The notes: a model not told the origin generated them from the sequence alone. Shown: positions 1-8,725, numbered from the stretch's first letter. The stretch: DNA of 63,285 bases from an uncultured Clostridia bacterium (GCA_937892115.1 CALAUI010000014.1:1-63285), one strand, 5' to 3'. Numbers and translations: made by a program.

Positions 1-60
1 TTTCTCTTTGGGTTTATCCTCTTTGGTCTTTTTCTCTTTGGGTTTATCCTCTTTGATTTT
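1..60. repeat. 30-bp tandem repeat coding for the KE-rich tail
   Basis: Bases 1-30 and 31-60 are tandem copies that differ at two positions. They encode the 10-residue units KIKEDKPKEK and KTKEDKPKEK in the acyl-CoA synthetase tail. The array may continue beyond the window. Confidence 0.85.
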
Positions 61-1773
61 TTCTTCTTTGACCTTTTCCTTTTTCTCCTTTTTGGGTTTT
101 TCCTTTACCTTGGGAGAATCGGGCTGACTCTGTTTTCTCTTTATCTTGTTGGTGCTTGTTTTTTCAAATTCCTCGTCACGAATCTTAACGTCGGAAACCT
201 GCTTGTAAATCGGAAGATTTCTGCAGACCTCTCTGATTTTTCTCAGCACCTCGGCACCCGTTTTCTTTTCATTGAGGTAAACCTCTGCCTGCAGAGTGGT
301 TTCGTTGCCCTTTTCGTCAACGGTACCGCTGACGATTACCTCCTGAACGTAGTCAATACCCTGAATATAGCTCTCGATTTCTTCGGGATAAATATTCTTG
401 CCGTTATTGAGAACGATGATATTTTTCTTTCTGCCGCAGATAACCAGACGGTTATCCTCATTGATAAGTCCGTAGTCGCCGGTGTAGAACCAGCCGTCCT
501 TCAGCACCTCGTCGGTCTGCTCACGGTTATGGTAGTAACCCATCATTACGATGTCACCCTTAACGCAGATTTCACCGATACCCTCCGAATTGGGCTTGTC
601 GATTCTCCACTCAATACAGGGAAGTCTGTAACCGACGGTACGGTAGTCGTTGAATTCGTCATTATTTACACAGATAAGGGGTGAACACTCCGTAATACCG
701 TAGCCGTTGATGAAATCAATACCGATATTTTCAAAGAACTCGGCTACCTCGGCTCTGACGGGAGCACCGCCGCAGATAACCTTCTTGAGATTGCCGCCGA
801 ATTTATCAAGAATATCCTCAAACAGCTTACGCCTTTTGTCAACGCCCGCTTTTCTCATACCGTTGCAGGTAGCGACAAGTGCGTTGAATTTCTTTGTCAT
901 TCCCGTTTTTTCAAGCTCGCGCATTGTTCTGTTATAGAAAATTTCGGCGATTGCGGGAACAATGCAGATATAATCGGGCTGATATAATTTCATATTATTG
1001 AGGATTGCTTTAAGACTGTCATTGATGCAAAGGCACGAATGATGATGGAAAGAAATAAGCAAATCCGCAATGTTTTCATAGGTGTGGTTATACGGAAGCA
1101 CGGAAAGGCCCACGTCATAGAATATCGTGACGCGAAGACCGTTGCAGGTGCAGGCGATAAGATTATGCTCACTGAGCATAACACCCTTTGACATACCGGT
1201 CGTACCCGAGGTATAAACCAGCATTTTCATGGCGAGATTATCCGTTTTCTGCTCAAGATAAGCGGATTTATCAAGGAAAGAGCCCTCTCTTACGGCGGTT
1301 TCAATGGAAATATATCTGCCCTCATCCTCTTCACGGTCAAGAGAAATATAAAACTTTATGCCTTTAAGAGAGTCAATATTATTTTCAATTATCGGCTCGT
1401 ATTTCTTATCGCAGAACAGCACCTGAGCTTCACAGTCGTTGAGAATGTGAATCAGGTCTTCCTCGGGAAGCTCCTTGTCAACGGGTACAAAAACGCCGGA
1501 TGAACGAAGCCCCGTAAAATAAGCGGTAATCCAGTTGAAGCTGTTCTTTCCCACACACGCATAGTGGCAGTCGGTAAAGCCCTTTGACACAAGATAAGCT
1601 CCCAAAGAAGTAAATCTGTCAATGAACTGACCGAAGGTATAGGTCTGCACTTCACCGTTTTTCTTGAATTTGTAGGCAGGTCTTCCCGATGCGTTGGCAG
1701 CGGCATAATCAATCATTTCCGCTATTGTGTCAACCATGGGAACTTTATAATATTGAAATTCTGTCTTAGGCAT
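1..1773 (-). CDS. Long-chain acyl-CoA synthetase-like (AMP-binding) protein, C-terminus cut by window edge
   Basis: Reads leftward from ATG at 1773 (AGAGG upstream) and stays open to base 1, so the stop lies outside the window. It is an adenylate-forming enzyme expected to activate a fatty or other carboxylic acid with ATP and CoA. The P-loop-like motif YTSGTTGMSKGVML is near residue 190, followed by the A5-type GYGITECSPL and the A8-type YTGDYG segments, and KTSTNKIKRK ends the catalytic domain. After this the protein continues into a lysine/glutamate-rich tail with a 10-residue repeat, absent from the paralogue at 50533-52209. Family assignment is strong; the substrate is unknown. The gene starts 22 bases beyond the azlD stop and may be cotranscribed with azlCD. 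Confidence 0.88.
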   Translation of the reverse strand, partial: MPKTEFQYYKVPMVDTIAEMIDYAAANASGRPAYKFKKNGEVQTYTFGQFIDRFTSLGAYLVSKGFTDCHYACVGKNSFNWITAYFTGLRSSGVFVPVDKELPEEDLIHILNDCEAQVLFCDKKYEPIIENNIDSLKGIKFYISLDREEDEGRYISIETAVREGSFLDKSAYLEQKTDNLAMKMLVYTSGTTGMSKGVMLSEHNLIACTCNGLRVTIFYDVGLSVLPYNHTYENIADLLISFHHHSCLCINDSLKAILNNMKLYQPDYICIVPAIAEIFYNRTMRELEKTGMTKKFNALVATCNGMRKAGVDKRRKLFEDILDKFGGNLKKVICGGAPVRAEVAEFFENIGIDFINGYGITECSPLICVNNDEFNDYRTVGYRLPCIEWRIDKPNSEGIGEICVKGDIVMMGYYHNREQTDEVLKDGWFYTGDYGLINEDNRLVICGRKKNIIVLNNGKNIYPEEIESYIQGIDYVQEVIVSGTVDEKGNETTLQAEVYLNEKKTGAEVLRKIREVCRNLPIYKQVSDVKIRDEEFEKTSTNKIKRKQSQPDSPKVKEKPKKEKKEKVKEEKIKEDKPKEKKTKEDKPKEK

Positions 1774-1794
1774 ATAAAACCTCTGAAATTATAA

Positions 1795-2109
1795 TTAGAA
1801 TAATAGTTCAAATGCAAAAGTGACCACGCAGCAGATTACCGCAACGGAAATCATTTTCAACCCGAACCACGCCCCTGCTATACCCGCCGCAAGTGCGACC
1901 GCTCCGGCAATCATGTTGCCCGTAGCGTTAATGATGGCGGGAAAAACCATAACCGCAAGGGTTACGTAGGGAACATAGTACAAAAAGGATTTGAAAAATT
2001 TATTGGTAATCTTTTCGCGTATAAGCGTCATGGGCAGGACACGGAGCAGGAATGAAACTCCCGCCGCCGCAAGGATATAGAGATAGATGCCGGCCTGTGA
2101 TACGTTCAT
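1795..2109 (-). CDS. azlD: AzlD-type branched-chain amino acid exporter subunit
   Basis: A 104-residue, very hydrophobic protein with about four membrane segments, the usual size for AzlD. It is the small subunit that pairs with AzlC in export of branched-chain amino acids and analogues. Its ATG overlaps the azlC stop in an ATGA arrangement, which implies translational coupling and supports the pairing. The characteristic RVLPMTLIREK stretch lies near residues 23-33. Recognition rests on size, topology and the azlC neighbour, and the substrate is inferred from the family. Confidence 0.85.
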   Translation of the reverse strand: MNVSQAGIYLYILAAAGVSFLLRVLPMTLIREKITNKFFKSFLYYVPYVTLAVMVFPAIINATGNMIAGAVALAAGIAGAWFGLKMISVAVICCVVTFAFELLF

Positions 2110-2828
2110 TGTCCGTCTTCCTCCCCGCCTTTTTCTTTTACGGGGAACAGAATTGCTCCCAGGGACGAAATCAGAACGGTCAGAATTATGATTCTGATGC
2201 TTTCGGGAATTGAGGAAAGCAGACTGATTTTGGAAAAGACAAAGCTTGCGATAAAGCTGATGATAATAAGAATAAGAATCGCTTTATCCTGCTTTGCGGA
2301 AGGAACGATAATTGCAATGAACATACCGTAGATTGCAACACTGAGGGCAAGCACCACGGACTCAGGAAGGATATTGCCTGCGATGATACCCAATGCAGTA
2401 CCCAAAGCCCATGAGGGAAGGGCAATCAGCATGGCGCCGTATTCGTAAAAATGATTGACGTTACCGTTTTGAGCAATGCATATTGCAAATATTTCGTCTG
2501 TAACGCCGAAGCCCATAAGCAGACGGTGACCCGTCTTTTCTTCGGGAGCGACCCGCTGACTCAGGGCGGTACTCATAAGCAGATACCTGCAATTCACCAC
2601 GAGGGTGAGAAGAGCCATCGAAATATATCCCGAATTATCGGCAATCGTCTGTATAACGGCATACTCCCCTGCGGAAGCGTGGTTGTGAATACTTGAAATA
2701 AAGCCCTGGTACCAGGTCATCCCGACCGCAGCCGCTTTTATACCGAGCGAAAAGGAAACGGCAAAATATCCCAGTGCAATGGGAATGCCCGCCTTTACGC
2801 CCGAGCCAAGCTGATTTCTGTTATTCAT
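2106..2828 (-). CDS. azlC: AzlC-type branched-chain amino acid exporter large subunit
   Basis: About 240 residues with several membrane helices. The opening GIPIALGYFAVSFSLGI and the later FGVTDEIFAI motif are typical of AzlC. The start at 2828 (MNNRNQ) is chosen over an upstream in-frame ATG at 2855 because GAGAGG sits 7 bases before it. It forms an exporter with AzlD, whose gene overlaps by four bases. No AsnC/Lrp-type regulator is next to it here. The upstream 240 bases hold a TATTAT-like -10 in this orientation but no convincing -35. Confidence 0.88.
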   Translation of the reverse strand: MNNRNQLGSGVKAGIPIALGYFAVSFSLGIKAAAVGMTWYQGFISSIHNHASAGEYAVIQTIADNSGYISMALLTLVVNCRYLLMSTALSQRVAPEEKTGHRLLMGFGVTDEIFAICIAQNGNVNHFYEYGAMLIALPSWALGTALGIIAGNILPESVVLALSVAIYGMFIAIIVPSAKQDKAILILIIISFIASFVFSKISLLSSIPESIRIIILTVLISSLGAILFPVKEKGGEEDGQ

Positions 2829-3009
2829 ACGTTTTCCTCTCGTTTGCGCATACATTCACGATACACGCACATTGGATATAATACCATATTAAAAATATAA
2901 ATGCTACTAAAATTTTTATAAAAAGAATAATTTTACGGAAATTTTAGGAAATCGCGGTATTTTCAATCCGGATTTCGTTCACTCACTTTGAAAAAGTGGT
3001 GCAAAATTA

Positions 3010-3038
3010 TTGCATTTAATCCGTATAGGGTGTATTAT
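3010..3038 (+). promoter_or_regulatory. Sigma-A promoter of the 3071 gene
   Basis: TTGCAT (3010-3015), a 17-base spacer and TATTAT (3033-3038) lie upstream of an AGGAGG site at 3057-3062. Confidence 0.7.
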
Positions 3039-3070
3039 ATTCGGGTAACATATCTCAGGAGGAATTTACT

Positions 3071-3826
3071 ATGAAAAAATTATTTGCAGTTCTCATTTCT
3101 GCATTACTGATAGCGTCGGTCCTTGCGCCCGTATGCTTCGCAACGGGTGACGATGCAATCGAATACATCAACATTGCTTACGTTCTTGAGCCGGGTGAAA
3201 AGCTGAGCAAAACGGAATTCACCATTTCCGTTTCTCTTACAAGCGCACCCGAAAATATCCTTGATATGACCGAGAATTTCACGATTGAAGAAATCAAGTG
3301 GTATAAGTCCGTCAAGCCCGAAGAGCTTACCGACCTTGACGAAACCGACTACTATGCCGATGAAATCGCTCACGATAATTTCAGAGAATGTGCCTCAACC
3401 GAGGAGGTTGACGAGGGCGCGGTCTACAAGATTGAGCTCAGCAGTATCAAGGCATCGGACGGTACTCCCTTCAATCTTTACGTTCCCGAAGAAAGAGTTA
3501 TGATCAACGGTACACCCGTTATTGAAATCGGCGGAAGCGACGTGCTCAGCGACGGCAGTAATCTTGACGTTTCCTTCTACTGCACGGTTGCCGGCTATAT
3601 GAGCTTTGCCCAGCCCACCACAGAGCCCGAAACAATTCCCGAGACCGTTATCACCACAACGGAGCCCGAGGTCACGGAAAAGGTTGAGGAAAAATGCAAT
3701 CTCTGCGGTATCTGCCCCTTCCAGCCCATGGGTGTCTGCCTTTTCATCTGGATAGGCGTTATCGTTGCAGGTCTTATAGTAATCCTGCTCCTTGTAAAGT
3801 CACTGCTTCCCAAGAAGGAAGACTGA
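3071..3826 (+). CDS. Membrane-anchored surface protein with Thr/Pro/Glu stalk
   Basis: 251 residues. An N-terminal signal peptide (residues 1 to about 25, ending near CFATGDD) is followed by an acidic extracellular domain of about 170 residues, a TTEPE-rich linker near residues 190-212, a short cysteine cluster (CNLCGICPFQPMGVC) and a C-terminal transmembrane helix with a KKED end. The layout suggests a wall-spanning surface protein anchored by its C-terminal helix. The ectodomain is not recognised. It has its own promoter and terminator, so it is monocistronic. The cysteine cluster directly outside the membrane is unusual and could bind metal or be oxidised. Confidence 0.8.
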   Translation: MKKLFAVLISALLIASVLAPVCFATGDDAIEYINIAYVLEPGEKLSKTEFTISVSLTSAPENILDMTENFTIEEIKWYKSVKPEELTDLDETDYYADEIAHDNFRECASTEEVDEGAVYKIELSSIKASDGTPFNLYVPEERVMINGTPVIEIGGSDVLSDGSNLDVSFYCTVAGYMSFAQPTTEPETIPETVITTTEPEVTEKVEEKCNLCGICPFQPMGVCLFIWIGVIVAGLIVILLLVKSLLPKKED

Positions 3827-3833
3827 TATCGGC

Positions 3834-3863
3834 GTGCTTCATCCGAGGATGGAGCACTTTTTT
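3834..3863 (+). terminator. Rho-independent terminator
   Basis: An 11-bp stem starting GTGCTTCATCC with one G-T pair, then six T residues, directly after the 3071-3826 gene. Confidence 0.85.
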
Positions 3864-3894
3864 ATGAATCGGAATACATTTACGGAGGTATATT

Positions 3895-4656
3895 ATGGCT
3901 TTCCTTGATTTCAAATTTTTCAGCGAGGTACTGGGAGTTCAGACGGAGGTTTACGTTCTGCTTCCCCAGAAAAATCTGAACGGTGAAATAGGCACCAGCA
4001 CAAAAGCTCCCGACGAAAAATACAAGTGCCTTTATCTGCTTCACGGTCTGAGCGACGACCACACGATCTGGATGAGAAGGACCTCCATAGAGAGATACGC
4101 TTCGGAATACGGAATCGCCGTGGTAATGCCCTGCGCACACAAAAGCTTTTACACCGATATGAAATACGGCATGAATTATTACACATTCATAGCCAAAGAG
4201 CTTCCCGAAAGAATGTGCGAATTTTTCAACATTTCCCCGAAGAGAGAGGATAATTTTGTTGCAGGCCTTTCCATGGGCGGATACGGGGCGCTGAAAATCG
4301 CCCTGCGTGAAAACGACCGATTCTGTGCGGGTGCGGGATTTTCCTCTGCCGCGGATATTACGGTAAGGCGTTTCAGAGACGTAATGATACCGATTTTCGG
4401 CGAAGAGCAGACTATACCCGACGAGGATAATCTCTTTACCCTTGCCGAAATGAAAGCAAACGAAAAGAACAGACCCCGTCTGTTTATGGGATGCGGTACG
4501 GAAGACGGTCTTTATGAAGAAAACGTCCGTTTACGCGACAAGCTGAATTGTCTCGGCTACGACCTTACATACAGAGAGTCTCCGGGAACTCACTGCTGGG
4601 AATTCTGGGACGAATACATACAGTACGCCCTTGAGTGGATGTTCGGGAAAAAATAA
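3895..4656 (+). CDS. Putative esterase (EstA/tributyrin esterase, esterase D-like)
   Basis: 253 residues, full length for the family of cytoplasmic alpha/beta hydrolases that cleave short-chain acyl esters (acetylesterase, tributyrin esterase, S-formylglutathione hydrolase-like). The nucleophile elbow is GLSMGG with Ser126. The oxyanion-hole region is YLLHGLSDDH, the likely acid lies in GTEDGLY and the likely catalytic His in GTHCWEFW. No signal peptide. The start follows ACGGAGG. A GDPD gene begins 25 bases downstream, so the two are probably cotranscribed, perhaps in lipid or ester turnover. The physiological substrate is unknown. Confidence 0.88.
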   Translation: MAFLDFKFFSEVLGVQTEVYVLLPQKNLNGEIGTSTKAPDEKYKCLYLLHGLSDDHTIWMRRTSIERYASEYGIAVVMPCAHKSFYTDMKYGMNYYTFIAKELPERMCEFFNISPKREDNFVAGLSMGGYGALKIALRENDRFCAGAGFSSAADITVRRFRDVMIPIFGEEQTIPDEDNLFTLAEMKANEKNRPRLFMGCGTEDGLYEENVRLRDKLNCLGYDLTYRESPGTHCWEFWDEYIQYALEWMFGKK

Positions 4657-4681
4657 GCTGCGCAATGCAGGAGGTAACATT

Positions 4682-5398
4682 ATGAATACAATCAAAGTCA
4701 ACAGTAAAAACACCCTCATGATTGCTCACAGAGGCATGAGCGGTATAGAGCTCGAAAACACAAACGCCGCATTCATCGCCGCAGGCAACAGAAGCCATTT
4801 CGGCATTGAAACAGACGTTCACAAAACCGCCGACGGCAAATATATCATCATTCACGATGACCGCACGGGCAGAGTGGCAACGGAGGATATTTCCGTTGAA
4901 GGCAGTAATTTTGGTACGCTTCGCAATCTGACACTCGTTCATAAGGGCGACAACACGAGGAAAGAGCTTTGTCTGCCCACTCTCAGGGAATACGTCAACA
5001 CCTGCAAAAGATACGAAAAGGTGGGTGTTCTTGAACTGAAAAACGAATTCACCTATGAAGAAATCGGTGAAATCATCGGTGAAATAAAAGAATGCGGTTA
5101 TATTGACAATATAATCTTTATTTCGTTCTGCTTTGATAATCTCGTAAGAGTAAGGCAGTATCTCCCCTGCTCCGTCGTGCAGTTCCTTGTTGACGAATAC
5201 ACGGACGACCTTCCCGGCAGACTTGTTGAGCATAAATTCGACCTTGATATCCACTACAAAGCACTCACAAAGGAAAACATCGACCTGCTCCACTCAAAGG
5301 GAATCAAAATCAACTGCTGGACCGTTGATACCGCCGAGGAGGGTCAGCAGCTCATCGATTGGGGCGTTGACTACGTCACAAGCAATATCCTCGAATAA
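4682..5398 (+). CDS. Glycerophosphodiester phosphodiesterase (GDPD family)
   Basis: 238 residues, a single TIM-barrel GDPD domain without a signal peptide. It hydrolyses glycerophosphodiesters to glycerol-3-phosphate and an alcohol. Catalytic and metal-site residues are visible: His16-Arg17 (AHRG), Glu25-Asn26 (ENT), Glu43/Asp45/His47 (ETDVH) and His58 (IHDD). The start at 4682 is set by AGGAGG at 4669-4674; an upstream in-frame ATG overlaps the esterase end and lacks a site. A second GDPD lies at 48478-49332, and the two are clearly diverged. Confidence 0.92.
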   Translation: MNTIKVNSKNTLMIAHRGMSGIELENTNAAFIAAGNRSHFGIETDVHKTADGKYIIIHDDRTGRVATEDISVEGSNFGTLRNLTLVHKGDNTRKELCLPTLREYVNTCKRYEKVGVLELKNEFTYEEIGEIIGEIKECGYIDNIIFISFCFDNLVRVRQYLPCSVVQFLVDEYTDDLPGRLVEHKFDLDIHYKALTKENIDLLHSKGIKINCWTVDTAEEGQQLIDWGVDYVTSNILE

Positions 5399-5536
5399 AT
5401 GAATCAATCCCGCTCTCAAAAAGTCACGGACGGACAGGGTGATTTTTGATTTGTTCATCAGCGTCAAGTATGCGATATACCGATAAATCAGAATTTACCG
5501 GCATAATCCGTCACAAAAAGAAGAAAGGGAAAAAGT

Positions 5537-7618
5537 ATGAAGATATTTAAGCCGTTACTGTTTTTTTTGCAGGTAATCTTAATTGCGCTTGCATCATTTT
5601 CCGTCTACGTTCCGGGATTAAAAACCTTGGCAGACCACTTGAAAGCAGATATGGATTTCAGCAAAGATTTTTCTTTTGAAGCTCTTGACGCCGACGAAGC
5701 AAAAATCAGCGATGCAGAAAAGAAGATGTGCCGTGATTGGTTTAACGAAAACATTCTTACCGACGAAAAACCCGCATACGATTTTGCCGTTGACGGAAAG
5801 CACCTGAAAGACAATATTACCGATTGGAGCATTTTTATCGGCAATGAAAGCGAAGTCGGTGCAGTTCGCGCAGGCGGAAAAACAGTTACAATAACGCTTA
5901 AACATAAATCAGGCGATATTACCGCAACGGTCGAGGCAACGATTTATGAGGAATACGCCACATGCGAATGGACCGTGTATATTGAAAATACCGGCAGCGG
6001 TAATTCTCCGGTAATAGATGAGTTTTACGCGGCTGACTGTGATATAGAAACCGGGAAAGCCGATGTATACTGCCTTTACGGTTCAAATAACAAAAAAGAT
6101 GATTTTTCCGTGCGTAAAGCGGCTCTTTCCGAAGAAGCGACCGTTTTCAATGCAGCCGCAGGCAGAAACAGCTCCTGGCTTCCGTATTTCAACATAGACG
6201 GTGAGGACTTCGGCTTTGTGACCGCCATCGGCTGGACGGGTCAATGGTATTCATCCTTTGCACAGAATCAGTCCGGAATTCATTTTCAGGCAAAGCAGGA
6301 ATATTTCAAGGCATATCTTACATCGGGAGAAAAAGTGCGTTCACCCCTTGTCAGTCTGAGCTTTTATGAAACGGGCAAGCCCGCAAAGGGATTCAATATC
6401 TACCGCAGTTTTTCAAAAGACTGTATTGTAAATGAAAACGTCGGTCAGCGCGTTTATCAATGTGCAAGCGGCTCGGTTGAAGATATACGGGCAACGGTTG
6501 ACGCAATAAATTCAAGCGGCGTTTCCGGATATATTGACACTTTCTGGTTTGATGCCGAAAAATGGTTTTATAAAAAATCCACATCGTCATGGAGAAATTC
6601 TGCCGGTGACTGGACCGCAAGAAAAGACTGGTATCCCAATGGCTTCGTTGAAGTATCGGATATGCTCAAGGAAAACGGCATTGATACGATGCTCTGGTTT
6701 GAGCCCGAAAGAGTAAGAAAAGGCACGCTCTTCTATGACGTATGCCAAGAAAAGGGCTGGCTTATTTCAAAAGGTTCATTGAATCATTTGCTTAACCTGG
6801 CAAATGATGAATGCTGTGACTGGTATATTGACTATATGGTGACCTTTTTCAAAGAAAACCACCTTGCCGAGCTGCGGCAGGATTTCAATATAGATCCTCT
6901 TTCATACTGGCAGAAAAACGACGGAAAAGGCCGCAGCGGAATAACGGAAAACCATTATATAACCAATCTGTACCGCTATCTTGACACAATGCTTTCAAGC
7001 ATTGACGGTCTCAGAATTGATAACTGCTCATCGGGCGGCAGAAGAATTGACTGCGAGATGATGCACCGTTCCGTTCCGCTTTGGAGAAGTGACTATCAGT
7101 GTGTTAAACACGGCGATGCGGCAGAGTCGGCTCAGGTACAAAGCTACGGTCTTTCGCTTGTTCTCCCCTATTCGTGCATTGACTATGAATGGTCGGACAG
7201 CGAATATGAATACCTTTCATGCATAACACCCATAAGAGAAGTTCACAGCGAGCTCGCCATAGACAATCCGGAAAAATGCGTAAATCACCTGAAAAGATTT
7301 AATTCCGTCAAATCATATCTTATTGAAAATTATTATCCTCTCACACCTGCCGCAAGCACCGATGCAAAAACGTGGGTCGCCATGCAGTACGGCACGGGAG
7401 AAGCCGGACTTGTGCTTGCTTACAGGCATAAAAACGCAGAAAATACTCTTGCGGTAAAGCTCTGTGAAGTTGATACGAATGCGGAATATATCCTTTCTTT
7501 CCCGTTTGATGATAATGCCGAAAGCATAAGTGTTTCGGGCAAAGCCCTGGCTGAAGGGCTTACCGTAAAATCATCAACAGCACCGGAAGGAATAATAATT
7601 GAGTATGTAAAGCAATAA
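5537..7618 (+). CDS. GH36-family alpha-galactosidase-like glycoside hydrolase
   Basis: 693 residues. An N-terminal hydrophobic segment (residues 5-30) suggests export or membrane tethering. A beta-sandwich region is followed by the GH36 TIM barrel. The motif DTFWFDAEKW is near residue 335, the nucleophile position is Asp449 in LRQDFNID, and the acid/base region is NCSSGGRRID with Asp505, matching the CSSGGGRxD motif of GH36. It should release terminal alpha-galactose from raffinose-type or galactomannan oligosaccharides. No sugar transporter adjoins it. The start follows AAAGGG. The family call is firm; the exact substrate and the cell location are inferred. Confidence 0.85.
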   Translation: MKIFKPLLFFLQVILIALASFSVYVPGLKTLADHLKADMDFSKDFSFEALDADEAKISDAEKKMCRDWFNENILTDEKPAYDFAVDGKHLKDNITDWSIFIGNESEVGAVRAGGKTVTITLKHKSGDITATVEATIYEEYATCEWTVYIENTGSGNSPVIDEFYAADCDIETGKADVYCLYGSNNKKDDFSVRKAALSEEATVFNAAAGRNSSWLPYFNIDGEDFGFVTAIGWTGQWYSSFAQNQSGIHFQAKQEYFKAYLTSGEKVRSPLVSLSFYETGKPAKGFNIYRSFSKDCIVNENVGQRVYQCASGSVEDIRATVDAINSSGVSGYIDTFWFDAEKWFYKKSTSSWRNSAGDWTARKDWYPNGFVEVSDMLKENGIDTMLWFEPERVRKGTLFYDVCQEKGWLISKGSLNHLLNLANDECCDWYIDYMVTFFKENHLAELRQDFNIDPLSYWQKNDGKGRSGITENHYITNLYRYLDTMLSSIDGLRIDNCSSGGRRIDCEMMHRSVPLWRSDYQCVKHGDAAESAQVQSYGLSLVLPYSCIDYEWSDSEYEYLSCITPIREVHSELAIDNPEKCVNHLKRFNSVKSYLIENYYPLTPAASTDAKTWVAMQYGTGEAGLVLAYRHKNAENTLAVKLCEVDTNAEYILSFPFDDNAESISVSGKALAEGLTVKSSTAPEGIIIEYVKQ

Positions 7619-7644
7619 AAGACAGCGTACGCGGAATATAAAGT

Positions 7645-7698
7645 AAAAAGCTCCGTTCGGGGTCAGGACAAAATTCTTGAGCTTGAGCGGAGCTTTTA
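7645..7698. terminator. Terminator after the GH36 gene
   Basis: AAAAGCTCCG (from 7645) pairs with CGGAGCTTTT (to 7698) across a loop of about 32 bases. T-rich flanks on both sides would let it work in either direction. Confidence 0.65.
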
Positions 7699-7889
7699 CA
7701 TTTCTCCCGATTCACATTTCGTTGAAGGACGGTTTATATTTTTATATAAAACAACAATTATATTTTCCAATTAGCGGGTGGTAAGTAAAAACACAATATA
7801 TGGTATGCCGAAAAATTTGTTGTAGCATTAAGCTATATAATGTGCTTTAGCGTTATAAACACCTGCAAAAAGAGTTGCAACAAAAAGTT

Positions 7890-7957
7890 AAACACCCTCA
7901 TTTGACTTTTATAGCGAATCACCGTATAATTATGATAGCTATAAAGCATGAGGGTGT
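7890..7957 (+). promoter_or_regulatory. Promoter flanked by an inverted repeat, probable autoregulatory site
   Basis: TTGACT (7902-7907), 17 bases and a perfect TATAAT (7925-7930). A 10-bp inverted repeat brackets it: ACACCCTCAT ends at 7900 and ATGAGGGTGT starts at 7948, the right arm covering the ribosome binding site of the next gene. The preceding 200 bases hold nothing else that I recognise. Confidence 0.6.
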
Positions 7958-7962
7958 GTTTT

Positions 7963-8235
7963 ATGTTAGAATTTTCTTTATTAACATTCGCAAATGATAA
8001 ATTTAGGTTGCTCCAAATGTTGTCGGATGCACAAAAATTAGATGAAGATGGCATTATGTGCGTGTCTATGTCACAGCAAGAAATTGCCGATTTGTGTCAT
8101 ATATCCAAGCTTAAATGTAATAAGCTATTGAACGAACTTATTGACGATGGCTTTGTGTTTGGCTCTTGGGGTATGTATTATGTTACGGATAAAGGCACTA
8201 AAGCCATCTTTCTTATGAATAAGTCTAATATTTAA
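7963..8235 (+). CDS. Small winged-helix DNA-binding protein
   Basis: 90 residues. The segment MSQQEIADLCHISKLKCNKLLNE reads as a helix-turn-helix and the following GFVFGSWGMYYVTDKG as a beta-wing. The start at 7963 is preferred to the in-frame ATG at 7948 because GAGGG lies 8 bases upstream of it. AT-rich codon use differs from the genes before 7.6 kb and resembles plasmid or phage regulators. The inverted repeat around its own promoter suggests autoregulation, and a tiny membrane protein follows five bases later. No specific family is claimed. Confidence 0.65.
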   Translation: MLEFSLLTFANDKFRLLQMLSDAQKLDEDGIMCVSMSQQEIADLCHISKLKCNKLLNELIDDGFVFGSWGMYYVTDKGTKAIFLMNKSNI

Positions 8236-8239
8236 TTGT

Positions 8240-8419
8240 ATGTTTTTATACTTATTAGTGTTAATGACAATTATATTCAGTGTTTTAATAGCATTCGAAT
8301 TTTTGATATGTAGCAATGTACTTATTCATCAATTTAAAAGTGAAGATTCACTGCCACGCGAATTACGTTTTTATGTTAAAATAAGATTGTTATTATCAAT
8401 TGTTGCCATAGCCAGTTAA
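8240..8419 (+). CDS. Small hydrophobic membrane protein (59 aa)
   Basis: ATG at 8240, four bases after the winged-helix gene's stop, ending TAA at 8417-8419. Residues 1-25 are strongly hydrophobic (FLYLLVLMTIIFSVLIAF) and a second hydrophobic stretch ends the protein, so one or two membrane helices are predicted. There is no clear ribosome binding site, so it would depend on coupling to the upstream gene. It could be a toxin-like or accessory partner of the regulator. The coding call rests on an open frame and a protein-like hydropathy pattern only. Confidence 0.4.
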   Translation: MFLYLLVLMTIIFSVLIAFEFLICSNVLIHQFKSEDSLPRELRFYVKIRLLLSIVAIAS

Positions 8420-8427
8420 AGAGGTTT

Positions 8428-8616
8428 ATGCATGGCTTTAACGGTGTTTCTACCAAGTATTTGAACAACTACCTTGTGTGGAATAACCTTGTAAATTACA
8501 CTAAAGAAAGCGACATGGAGAAAAGGAACATCTTTTTGACTTTCGTTTTGGCAACATTGAAAACTGCTAAATGCAGAGATTTATCAAACAGACCAGCTGT
8601 TCCTCTGGTCGCTTAA
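8428..8616 (+). pseudogene. C-terminal remnant of an IS1595/ISXO2-type transposase
   Basis: The frame reads FNGVSTKYLNNYLVWNN near its start, which matches the conserved C-terminal end of ISXO2-like DDE transposases (typically RxFxGVSTKYLxNYLxWF). Only about 60 residues remain and the catalytic DDE part is missing, so this is a dead fragment. A short dyad, GACCAG/CTGGTC, lies in its last codons. It marks past insertion and deletion in this AT-rich patch. Confidence 0.7.
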
Positions 8617-8633
8617 TTTGAATTTGACAGGAT

Positions 8634-8725
8634 GAGGGCTCCCAAATAGGGAGCTGTCTGCGGAGCAGACTGAAGGGGTTACCCACCGTCAAAACCAAAG
8701 ATTTTTCCACCTCCCCCAAGGGAGA
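8634..8725. repeat. Short interspersed hairpin repeat
   Basis: A compact set of small dyads: CTCCC/GGGAG around 8639-8653, GTCTGC/GCAGAC around 8656-8670 and a final CTCCCCCAAGGGAG near 8711-8724. This resembles the noncoding repeats with GGGAGCTGTC...GCAGACTGA cores that I associate with many Oscillospiraceae genomes. No protein is encoded. Comparison with the rest of the genome is needed to prove copy number. Confidence 0.5.

Noticed and set aside
4565..5293. Long minus-strand frame of 242 codons opposite the GDPD gene.
   Set aside because: The plus strand has full GDPD motifs and AGGAGG; the antisense product is cysteine/phenylalanine-rich without recognisable features.
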